64,000 bases of DNA. Source: Candidatus Phytoplasma ziziphi (GTDB lineage Bacteria > Bacillota_I > Bacilli_A > Acholeplasmatales > Acholeplasmataceae). Each line of letters begins with the position of its first letter. The first letter of the stretch is position 1. Under the pieces are notes generated by a model, which was not told where the DNA came from, ran no database searches, and saw only the letters and a list, made by a program, of their open reading frames with translations. The stretch is taken from assembly GCF_003640545.1 (NCBI RefSeq), contig NZ_CP025121.1, positions 558,001 through 622,000 of the forward strand. Direction: 5' to 3'. A program made the translations under genes and the position numbers. Below, one piece after another: positions 25,667-33,462 of this stretch.

Positions 25667-26923
25667 GTGTTTTTATTCCAAGAATTAAAATGGCGTAATT
25701 TGATTAAAAATTTGAGCAATGAAAAAAAATTAGAACAACTTTTAAACCAAGGGCAACTTAATTTTTATTGTGGTTTTGATCCGACAGCTATTTCTTTAAC
25801 TATTGGTCATTTAGTTCAAATTATAACTATTTTATTATTGCAAAAGAAAGGACATAAGCCTTTTATTTTACTTGGGAGAGCTACTTCTTTAATAGGCGAT
25901 CCGAAAGAAAAAGAAGAAAGAAAATTATTATCTTTAGAAGATGTTGAGAAAAATTTTTTTAAAATTAAAAAACAATTAATGAAAATTTTACCGGAAGATA
26001 AAGTTACTTTTGTTGATAATTATGAATGGATATCTAAAATTAATCTTATTGATTTTTTAAGAGATTACGGAAAATATTTTAATGTTAATTATATGATTTC
26101 TAAAGACAAAATAGCTAAAAGATTAGATAAAGGCATTTCTTATACTGAATTTTCTTATATGATTTTACAAGCTGTAGATTTTTATTTTTTATATAAAAAA
26201 TATAATGTTAATTTACAATTAGGTGGTTCTGATCAGTGGGGGAATATTACTGCTGGGTTAGAATTGATTAGAAAAAAAAAATTTGATGAATCATCCGAAA
26301 AACCTTTTGGAATGAGTATGTCTCTTTTATTAGATAATAAAGGAGTTAAAATTGGTAAAAGCGAAAAAAATGTCATTTGGTTAGATGAAAAAATAACAAC
26401 TTCTTATCAAATTTATCAATTTTTTTTAAATGTTGATGACCAAAATGTTATTAATCATTTGAAAATGTTAACCTTATTAGAAGTAGATAAGATTTTAGAA
26501 TTAGAAAAAGAAGTCAAGATGAATCCTTCTTATAGGTTAGCTCAAAAAGAATTAGCTAAACAAGTTGTTTCTTTTGTTCATGGAAAAGAAATTTTCAAAG
26601 AATGTTTTGAAGTTAATAATATTTTGTTTTTTAATAAATCAAAAGCGCTAAATGAAAATGATTTTGTTTTATTAAAAAAACATTTAGTTTTTATAGAAGT
26701 TAAAGAAAAAGAAATTTCTTTAGTTGATGCTTTATTAGAAACAAAATTAGCTGATTCTAAAAAACAAGCTAGAACATTGATAATATCTAAATCTATTAAG
26801 ATTTTTCATAAATCTATTGATAAAGTAGATTATGTTTTAGATTTTGACATAGCTTTATTTTCTAAATATATTTTGTTAACGAAAAAAAATAAAATTAATG
26901 CTTTGATTATTTTTAAATTTTAA
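25667..26923 (+). CDS. tyrS: Tyrosyl-tRNA synthetase
   Basis: 418-residue class I synthetase charging tRNA-Tyr. YCGFDPTAISLTIGHL contains the HIGH-type motif, LGGSDQWGN binds tyrosine, and KIGKSEKN is the KMSKS variant. The C-terminal S4-like RNA-binding domain (about 345-405, VSLVDALLETKLADSKKQARTL region) is present. GTG start 25667, with AAGAGG 6 bases upstream. No T-box is visible in the short leader. Confidence 0.96.
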   Translation: MFLFQELKWRNLIKNLSNEKKLEQLLNQGQLNFYCGFDPTAISLTIGHLVQIITILLLQKKGHKPFILLGRATSLIGDPKEKEERKLLSLEDVEKNFFKIKKQLMKILPEDKVTFVDNYEWISKINLIDFLRDYGKYFNVNYMISKDKIAKRLDKGISYTEFSYMILQAVDFYFLYKKYNVNLQLGGSDQWGNITAGLELIRKKKFDESSEKPFGMSMSLLLDNKGVKIGKSEKNVIWLDEKITTSYQIYQFFLNVDDQNVINHLKMLTLLEVDKILELEKEVKMNPSYRLAQKELAKQVVSFVHGKEIFKECFEVNNILFFNKSKALNENDFVLLKKHLVFIEVKEKEISLVDALLETKLADSKKQARTLIISKSIKIFHKSIDKVDYVLDFDIALFSKYILLTKKNKINALIIFKF

Positions 26924-26987
26924 AAAAAATAGAGATTTTCTTTTGATTTATTTTAATGAATATGCGGAAGGTTTTTTATTTAAAAAG

Positions 26988-27416
26988 ATGAATCAATTAT
27001 ATCGTGATTTAATAGTTAAACATTATCATAATCCTTCTAATAAAGGTTTAATTAAAAATAATGAACTCATTAATTATTGTGTTATGAAAGAAAAAAATAT
27101 TTCTTGTAGTGACGAAATAATTCTTCAAGTGAAATTCGAAAATAAAAATATTGTAGATATTAAATATGAAGTTAAAGGATGCGCTATTTTAATAGCTTCT
27201 GCTTCTTTAATGTCTATTTGCTTAAAAAAAAATGATTTAATATTAGCTATAAAAAAAATAAAACATTTTTGTAATATGTTAAAAAATGAAATTTTTGATC
27301 CACAATTATTAGATGACGAATTACTTGTTTTTGAGACGATTAAAGATTTTCCTGGCAGATTTAAATGCGCTAGTATTCCTTGGAAATTATTATTACAAAT
27401 GATAAATATACAATAA
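26988..27416 (+). CDS. sufU: SufU/NifU-type iron-sulfur cluster scaffold
   Basis: 142 residues from the ATG at 26988, chosen because NQLYRDLIVKHYHNPSNKG is the usual SufU/IscU N-terminus. An in-frame TTG at 26943 would add 15 residues. The three metal-binding Cys are in place: SCSD (usual SCGD), GCAI and FKCA. SufU in Gram-positives is a zinc-dependent sulfur-transfer partner of SufS. No sufS is in the window. A GAAGG sits rather far (about 17 bases) upstream. Confidence 0.82.
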   Translation: MNQLYRDLIVKHYHNPSNKGLIKNNELINYCVMKEKNISCSDEIILQVKFENKNIVDIKYEVKGCAILIASASLMSICLKKNDLILAIKKIKHFCNMLKNEIFDPQLLDDELLVFETIKDFPGRFKCASIPWKLLLQMINIQ

Positions 27417-27446
27417 AAAAATAAATAGTTAGTTAAATTATTTGAA

Positions 27447-27492
27447 TTTTATTTTTTTGTATTTTATTTCAATAAAATACAAAAAAATAAAA
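27447..27492 (+). terminator. 22-bp perfect inverted repeat between sufU and metN
   Basis: Arms 27447-27468 and 27471-27492 are exactly complementary across a 2-base centre. Only two G/C pairs occur, so stability comes from length. It can work as a terminator in both directions. Confidence 0.6.
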
Positions 27493-27538
27493 TATTATTT
27501 AAATTTCAATAAGAAAGACTTTATTATTTTTAGAAATA

Positions 27539-28240
27539 ATGTTGAGAATAGAAAATCTTTATAAAACTTATTCAATGAATAAAAAAAATATTTCTATTTT
27601 AAAAAAAATAAATCTAAATATTTTTGAAGGACAAATTTTCGGTTTAGTAGGTAAAACCGGTTCTGGTAAAACTACTTTATTAAAAATAATGAATGGTTTA
27701 GAACAACCTGATAAAAGAAAAGAAACTAAAATTTTTAAAAATTTTACTTATCGTGAAAGTGGTACTATTTGGCAAAATTTTAATCTTTTATCTAATTTAA
27801 ATGTTTTTGATAATATAGCTTTACCTTTAAAAATAAGAAATTATCCAAAAGAAGAAATTAAAACAAAAGTGTTAGAAATTATAAAATTTGCGGGATTGTC
27901 TGATTGTATTGAATTATATCCTAAACAAATTTCAGGAGGTCAGAAACAAAGGACAGCTATTGCTAGGACTTTAGTTTATAATCCTAAAATTATTTTTTGT
28001 GACGAACCTACTTCATCTTTGGATGAAACAGTTAACAAAAGTATTTTAAAATTATTTTATAAAATAAATAAAATAAAAAAAACGACTATTGTGATAATTT
28101 CTCATGATAGTTCAGTTATACAAACTTTATGTAATTCGGTTGCTATTTTGAATAAAAATCAAATAGAACAAATTATAGATTTAAAACCTTCTTATTATTT
28201 TAAATCGTTGTCTTATAAAGAAATTTTTTTAAAAAAATAA
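27539..28240 (+). CDS. metN: ABC transporter ATPase, methionine (MetN) type
   Basis: 233 residues. Walker A GKTGSGKT (38-45), Q-loop TIWQNFNLLSNLNVFDN, signature ISGGQKQR, Walker B IIFCDEPTSSLD and the switch His in ISHDSS. Typical MetN (~340 residues) has a C-terminal NIL regulatory domain that is absent here, so uptake would lack that feedback. First of a three-gene cluster with an NlpA-type binding protein and a MetI-type permease, which is the basis for the methionine assignment. Confidence 0.85.
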   Translation: MLRIENLYKTYSMNKKNISILKKINLNIFEGQIFGLVGKTGSGKTTLLKIMNGLEQPDKRKETKIFKNFTYRESGTIWQNFNLLSNLNVFDNIALPLKIRNYPKEEIKTKVLEIIKFAGLSDCIELYPKQISGGQKQRTAIARTLVYNPKIIFCDEPTSSLDETVNKSILKLFYKINKIKKTTIVIISHDSSVIQTLCNSVAILNKNQIEQIIDLKPSYYFKSLSYKEIFLKK

Positions 28241-28262
28241 AAAATAGTTTGGGTAAAATAAA

Positions 28263-29258
28263 GTGAATAAAATACAAAAATTTTTGTATTTAAAAATCGG
28301 TTTTATTTTAATTATTATTGTTTTGATTATTTTTGGGTGGTGGTTTTTAATAAATAAAAAAGAACAAAACACTACAAAAACATTAAAAATAGCTACTGCT
28401 TTACCTAATGTAAAAGATTTTTTGACATTAGATGAGATTAAAAATGAATTACAACAAAAAGATATGGAGTTAGACATAAAATTTATTCCTCATGAATATA
28501 CACAAACACATAAATTATTAATGAATGATGAAGTAATTGCTAAATTAGATTCTCATTTACCTTATTCTATTGATGAGAATGATACAGGACAATTTTCTGA
28601 TTCGAAAATAATGGCAGTTCACCCTTTATATTGGGCTCATATTGGATTATATAATACCAAAAATCGCAGAAATAATAAAAATAAAATAAAAAATTGGGAA
28701 GATTTTGAGAGAATAAAAGAACAAGTAATCGAACCAATAAAGATTTTGATTTGTGATAATAAAGCTCAAATTAATATTATGTTACGTTTTTTAGAAAAAT
28801 TAAAAATTATATCGAGAAAAGAAATTGCAAAAGATACTGAACAAAAAACAAAAGATAAAAAATATGTTTTAGACAAGAATGATTTTGATATTCCAAAAAA
28901 TATAGAAATATGCATACCATCAGGAGTTACTTTATTGAGCAGCGTTCAATTATTTAAAAATAGCGATGAATATGATTTATTTATTAATTATCCCGCTGTC
29001 GCAGGAGTCTCAAATGGCGAAATAGATGTTATTCAAAAATACACAAAACCTGAAATTAATGATTTTGCTATAACTAATACAATTTCCTTGATAATAAAAG
29101 AAAAATATAAAGATGACGAATTAATAAAAAAATTAAAATTAATTTTAAGTAAACAGAAAATAATTGATCTTTTTCAACAAAAATATGAAAACGGAGATTT
29201 TATACCTTCTAACGAGATAGAAAAAATAACAAATAAAATTAATCAATATTTCACATAA
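28263..29258 (+). CDS. metQ: Methionine-type (NlpA/MetQ) substrate-binding protein
   Basis: 331 residues. A strong N-terminal membrane helix (about 8-31, ending FGWWFLI) lacks a lipobox Cys, so the protein is membrane-anchored rather than a lipoprotein. The NlpA fold is seen in TLKIATALPNVKDFL, LDIKFIPHEYTQTHKLLMNDEV, LDSHLPYSIDE, and the ligand-closing segment YDLFINYPAVAGV. It has inserted Lys-rich loops and is longer than the usual ~270. GTG start right after metN. Confidence 0.85.
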   Translation: MNKIQKFLYLKIGFILIIIVLIIFGWWFLINKKEQNTTKTLKIATALPNVKDFLTLDEIKNELQQKDMELDIKFIPHEYTQTHKLLMNDEVIAKLDSHLPYSIDENDTGQFSDSKIMAVHPLYWAHIGLYNTKNRRNNKNKIKNWEDFERIKEQVIEPIKILICDNKAQINIMLRFLEKLKIISRKEIAKDTEQKTKDKKYVLDKNDFDIPKNIEICIPSGVTLLSSVQLFKNSDEYDLFINYPAVAGVSNGEIDVIQKYTKPEINDFAITNTISLIIKEKYKDDELIKKLKLILSKQKIIDLFQQKYENGDFIPSNEIEKITNKINQYFT

Positions 29259-29264
29259 TTAATT

Positions 29265-29999
29265 ATGAAAAATTTCTTTTTTTCTTTTTTTAAAGTTTTA
29301 AGTTATAGTCATAATAGTGATTCTTCTAATAGTAATTATTTAGTTTTAGAAGGGTTATTAGAAACTGTAAAATTAACTTTTTTATCTTGTTTTATTTCTT
29401 CTATTTTAGGTTTTTTATTAGCTATATATTTATATTTATTAAAAATAAAAAAGAAAACAAAAACTTATTTTTTAATAAATAATTTAATTAATATTGTTCT
29501 TTCTACACCATATTTGATGTTAGTTATTTTAATAACTAATCATTTTTTAGGACCTAATTTTAGATGCTATTATGGATTTAAAGCGGCTCTTTTTTGTTTA
29601 AGTTTTGTTTTAATTTTTGTGTTTGCGCGTAATTGTGAACAAATATTTTTACAAATGAATCCGGAAATTTATCAAACAGCTTACACCTTAGGAGCTAGTA
29701 AAAAACAATTTATTATATATTTTTTATTAAAAGAATCTAGATCCTTTTTAATATTAAAATTGGTTTCGCTTTTTATTTCTTCATTAGCTTATTCTAGTGT
29801 TTTGCATATTTTAGGTCAATCTGGGTTAAGTGGTATAATTTATACATATGGATGGAATAACGGTAATCTTAATTTTAAAAAAGCAGGATTTACTCAATTA
29901 GAACTAATTGTAACATATATTATAATCATATTTTTATTAGTTCAAATTGTAAATTTAATTGGTAATTGGATTGCTGATAAATTTGATAAAACGAGATAA
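29265..29999 (+). CDS. metI: Methionine-type ABC permease (MetI)
   Basis: 244 residues with five or six membrane helices. The EAA-loop region reads YQTAYTLGASKKQFIIYFLLKES, the coupling motif that docks on MetN. The start VLEGLLETVKLTFLSCFISSILGFLLA is a standard MetI opening. It begins 6 bases after metQ and ends in its own terminator. Confidence 0.9.
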   Translation: MKNFFFSFFKVLSYSHNSDSSNSNYLVLEGLLETVKLTFLSCFISSILGFLLAIYLYLLKIKKKTKTYFLINNLINIVLSTPYLMLVILITNHFLGPNFRCYYGFKAALFCLSFVLIFVFARNCEQIFLQMNPEIYQTAYTLGASKKQFIIYFLLKESRSFLILKLVSLFISSLAYSSVLHILGQSGLSGIIYTYGWNNGNLNFKKAGFTQLELIVTYIIIIFLLVQIVNLIGNWIADKFDKTR

Positions 30000-30018
30000 A
30001 TTTTTATCTCGTTTTTAA
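29990..30018 (+). terminator. Terminator of metNQI
   Basis: AACGAGATAAA and TTTATCTCGTT form a perfect 11-bp stem followed by TTTT. The stop codon of metI lies within the left arm. Confidence 0.9.
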
Positions 30019-30116
30019 TATATATAATATTTTTTAGAAATAAATATAAAATTATTTTTTACATTTTAATTTTTTTATTTATTTCTAAAAATTTAAATAT
30101 TTAAGGAGGTAAATAT

Positions 30117-31490
30117 ATGTCTTTTTTATTTAAAATTATTCCTTCTAATTTTTTTCAATTATTGTCGTCTGTCAACAAAGATATTTATGTTGACTGTCTT
30201 ATTCTTTTAGAGGAATTATTTAATGAAGATGATAATTTTGATATTGATAAAAATATAGCTTTAAATGTGTTAGAAAAATATTTCGATGAAAAGTCTGAAA
30301 TTTTATTTCAAGAAGAAGACGAAAAAGAAATAATTACTAATAATCGACAAAAAGCTTCAAGAGTTATTGCTTTGTTTAATAAAAACGGTTGGTTAAGCGA
30401 AGAAAAAATTAGTTATAATATTATTAATTTAAATTTTTTTGATTATAGTTTAGAGATGATTTATTTTTTTAAAAAAACTCTTAATCATATCAATTCGGAA
30501 TCTATCGGAAATATTTATAGTGTTTATTCTCTTTTAAAATCTTTTCTTACTGAAAAAAAGTATACTACTTTTCAAGAAGCTATTTTAAAAACAAAAAGTC
30601 TTGTTGCTAAACTAAAAATTTTAAAATCTAATATTTTTAGATTTTATAATCAATTAATTAATATTAATTTTAATTATAATTTGCAAAATATTTTAGAACA
30701 ATTATTATCGGATTATAAAAAGAATTTTTTTGATTCTTCTTATTATATTTTAAAAACAACTGATAATTTTTTAAAATATTGTATTCAAATTGATTTCTTT
30801 ATCGAAGAAATAGAAAAGAATCCTGTTTATTTTCAGCAAATGAAGGAACAAATAAAAAATATAAACAAGAACTCCAAAGAAGATATCAATAATTTAATTC
30901 GAAAACAAATTCAAGAAATTAAAACAAATTTATCATCAACAGATAAATTGATTCAAATTATAGATCAAAAGAACGAACAATATTTACAGACAGCTTGTGA
31001 TAAAATTTTATTTTTTAGCAATCGAAAAAAAAATTTAGAAAATCTTTTGAACAATACTATTAAATTAATTTTAGATGATAAAATAAATTGTTCCTCTTTT
31101 TTTAATTTATGGAATATTAAAAATTTAGATGAATTTTCTTTTTATAAACCAAGAGCTCCAAAAAAAGAAATAACTTTATCTACATTGCAAACAATTCCGG
31201 AAGAAATAGAATTTAATTTGAAAGAAAAAAAAAGATTATTTTTAGATAAAAAAAATCTTTTTCATATTCAAAATATTAATGTTTTCGTTCAAGAACTTTT
31301 AGAGAAAAAAAATTCTTTTAAAGCTTCAGAAATGATTTTGAAAACTAATCAAGATATATTAAGGCTTATTTTGATTTATATTTATGCTCAATCCGATTCA
31401 AATAAAAATATTTATCGAATTCAGAAATTAAATATAAAAGCAAATTCTTATAATCTTTCTTTTCCTGATTTTTTAATTTTTAAAAAATAA
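30117..31490 (+). CDS. JetA-like protein (Wadjet kleisin, DUF5716-type), orphan
   Basis: 457 residues. The opening FKIIPSNFFQLLSSVNKDIY followed by VDCLILLEELF, then a long acidic loop, NRQKASRVIALFNKNGWLSEE and NIYSVYSLLKSFL, matches what I know of JetA, the kleisin-like subunit of the Wadjet (JetABCD) anti-plasmid SMC system. The N-terminal half looks like a winged helix and the middle is coiled coil. No JetB, JetC (SMC) or JetD (nuclease) gene adjoins it. AAGGAGG lies 8 bases before the ATG, the best ribosome-binding site in the area, so it is well translated. Either an orphan with a new role, a split system, or a relic. The family match is from memory, not a search. Confidence 0.65.
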   Translation: MSFLFKIIPSNFFQLLSSVNKDIYVDCLILLEELFNEDDNFDIDKNIALNVLEKYFDEKSEILFQEEDEKEIITNNRQKASRVIALFNKNGWLSEEKISYNIINLNFFDYSLEMIYFFKKTLNHINSESIGNIYSVYSLLKSFLTEKKYTTFQEAILKTKSLVAKLKILKSNIFRFYNQLININFNYNLQNILEQLLSDYKKNFFDSSYYILKTTDNFLKYCIQIDFFIEEIEKNPVYFQQMKEQIKNINKNSKEDINNLIRKQIQEIKTNLSSTDKLIQIIDQKNEQYLQTACDKILFFSNRKKNLENLLNNTIKLILDDKINCSSFFNLWNIKNLDEFSFYKPRAPKKEITLSTLQTIPEEIEFNLKEKKRLFLDKKNLFHIQNINVFVQELLEKKNSFKASEMILKTNQDILRLILIYIYAQSDSNKNIYRIQKLNIKANSYNLSFPDFLIFKK

Positions 31491-31587
31491 AATTTTTTGT
31501 TGATAAAGAATAAATTTCAAGTTAAAATTGATTTTTATTTTTTTCATATCTTAAAAAGATTATTTTAATATATACTTATGATGGTTT

Positions 31588-31614
31588 ATTTTAGGGATAA
31601 TCTCTAAAATAAAT
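31588..31614 (+). other. Hairpin before the YD-repeat-like gene
   Basis: TTATTTTAGGGA and TCTCTAAAATAA form a 12-bp stem (one G-U pair) around a TAA loop. No T run follows, so it may be a weak terminator of the JetA-like gene or a 5' leader structure of the next gene. Confidence 0.45.
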
Positions 31615-31638
31615 TTAGAAAATAATTAGAAAGAAAAT

Positions 31639-32409
31639 ATGTACTCGAATCTAAAAAAAACTCATCTAAAAAAAACTCATAAATATTTTTTAAAATTTTT
31701 TGTCATTCTTATATTTTTTATTTATTTTAATTATAATATTTTTAAAATATACGCTGTTCATGAAAATCAAAATGTTTTTCCTTTTTTTGGCAAAATAAAA
31801 GATAATGATGAAAATATTTTCCAAAAAGATTGTTCATGGAATTATAAACCTGTTTTGAGATATAATGATCTAAAAGATAGAATAGAAATTATTTATAATT
31901 ATGATTATCGAGGAAAAATGAGAGAAAAACATTATACAGATACAAATAAAATACATATTTATAAATATGACGACGAAAATAAAATTGTTTCGATACATGA
32001 TTTTAAAAATCATGAATTATTAAAAACATTTGAATATAATGATCAAAATCAAATTATTATTTCGAGAGATCATAAAAATAAATTTCAAACGAAATATAAA
32101 TATAATAAAAAAGGCCAATTAATGGCTAAAATAAAAGTTTTTTCTTTTGAAAATTATTCTTTAAAAAAAAGTATTTTTCATTATGTTTATAATGACGAAG
32201 GGCAAACAATTAATAAAATTTATTATGCCGATATTTTTAAAAGAAGAAATAAATTTTTTAGTTTTATAAATGGATTTAAAAAAAGAAATTTTGTTTTATG
32301 TACTTATAAATATAATAATGAAGCTCAAAGAATTAAAAAAATTAATCATCAGACAAGTAGTATTCATTCATATAAATATTACGACTTTTCACAAATTTAT
32401 GAAATATAA
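31639..32409 (+). CDS. Putative secreted YD/RHS-repeat-like protein
   Basis: 256 residues. A basic start and hydrophobic core (about 17-35) end at KIYA with a Sec cleavage site near Ala39. The mature part holds repeated short beta units such as YKYDDENKIVSIHDF, FEYNDQNQIIISRDH, YKYNKKGQLMAKI and YVYNDEGQTINKI, about six to eight copies of an RHS/YD-like pattern. The repeats recall those in the AAA+ ATPase at 2061. RHS-like proteins are often surface or secreted, and export here is supported by the leader. AGAAAG precedes the ATG. Host-directed function is a guess. Confidence 0.65.
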   Translation: MYSNLKKTHLKKTHKYFLKFFVILIFFIYFNYNIFKIYAVHENQNVFPFFGKIKDNDENIFQKDCSWNYKPVLRYNDLKDRIEIIYNYDYRGKMREKHYTDTNKIHIYKYDDENKIVSIHDFKNHELLKTFEYNDQNQIIISRDHKNKFQTKYKYNKKGQLMAKIKVFSFENYSLKKSIFHYVYNDEGQTINKIYYADIFKRRNKFFSFINGFKKRNFVLCTYKYNNEAQRIKKINHQTSSIHSYKYYDFSQIYEI

Positions 32410-32413
32410 AAAT

Positions 32414-32450
32414 AAAAATCGAACTTATTTAAGTTCGATTTTTTTTATAA
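32414..32450 (+). terminator. Terminator of the YD-repeat-like gene
   Basis: AAAAATCGAACTTA and TAAGTTCGATTTTT form a perfect 14-bp stem with a 2-base loop and a T run. Confidence 0.88.
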
Positions 32451-32767
32451 TTTAAAAAATTTTATTTTTTAATAAATAAAAATAATTAGAAATCAAAAAT
32501 TTTTTTGAATTACTTCAAAATAAATAATAATTTGATAATTACAAAAAAATAATATTATATATTTATCTATGTTGTTTATTTTTATAAATTTGATATAAAT
32601 TAATTATTTAATAATTTTTTAGCATAAATTATTTTTAAAATAAATTAAATTTATTTTTTTTAATATATTAGTTATAAGAGATGTTATATATTATATAATT
32701 ATTGATATTGATTAAATTTTATATATTCAAAAAATATTTAAATATTTAAATTAAGGTAAAAATTCGA
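32451..32767. other. Gene-free stretch before engB
   Basis: Very A+T-rich with TATATA-like tracts around 32560-32700 that may hold the engB promoter. No repeat or RNA gene is seen. Confidence 0.5.
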
Positions 32768-33358
32768 GTGATTAACAATTCCATTTTTTTAAAAAGTATT
32801 ACTGATTTAAAATATCGTCCCTTACCTCAACTATCAGAGATTTTTTTAATCGGAAGAAGTAATGTCGGCAAGAGTTCATTTATTAATGCTTTAGTTAATA
32901 ATAAAAAAATGGCGTTAGTATCAAAAACTCCTGGTAAAACAATTACTTTAAATTATTTTTTATTAAATGATTCTTTTTATTTAGTAGATTCTCCGGGTTA
33001 TGGTTACATGAAAAAAAGTTTGCAAGTTAAAAAAAGTGTTGTTAAAATGATTAATAATTTTTTACAAAAAAATTTGGATATTAAAATTCTTTTTCAATTT
33101 ATAGATTTTAAAGTAGGGCCTACTTTTTTAGATATGGAAATATATCGACTATTAAGACAATCTCATTTCACACCTTATTTAATTTTAAATAAAAAAGATA
33201 AAGTTTCGTCCAATAAAGTTATAAACAGATTTAAAAAAATTCGACAAATTTTTGAACAATTAGGTTACAATGAAATACCAATGTATTTATTATCTTGTAA
33301 AACGAAAGACGGATTAAATAATATTATGGATTTAATTTATTCTAAAATAGATTTATAA
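32768..33358 (+). CDS. engB: Ribosome biogenesis GTPase EngB/YsxC
   Basis: 196 residues, typical. GTPase motifs: G1 GRSNVGKS (29-36), G2 Thr in KTPGKTITLNYF, G3 DSPGYG, G4 NKKDK. Assists 50S assembly. GTG start with AAGGT about 13 bases upstream. valS follows on the same strand after ~100 bases. Confidence 0.95.
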   Translation: MINNSIFLKSITDLKYRPLPQLSEIFLIGRSNVGKSSFINALVNNKKMALVSKTPGKTITLNYFLLNDSFYLVDSPGYGYMKKSLQVKKSVVKMINNFLQKNLDIKILFQFIDFKVGPTFLDMEIYRLLRQSHFTPYLILNKKDKVSSNKVINRFKKIRQIFEQLGYNEIPMYLLSCKTKDGLNNIMDLIYSKIDL

Positions 33359-33462
33359 ATAATTTTGTTTTTTATTTTATAAATACTTAAAATTGTTTTT
33401 TATTTTATATAATAAATTTTAAAAGAGCTTAATTAATTTTAAATAGGATAAAAAAATATATT

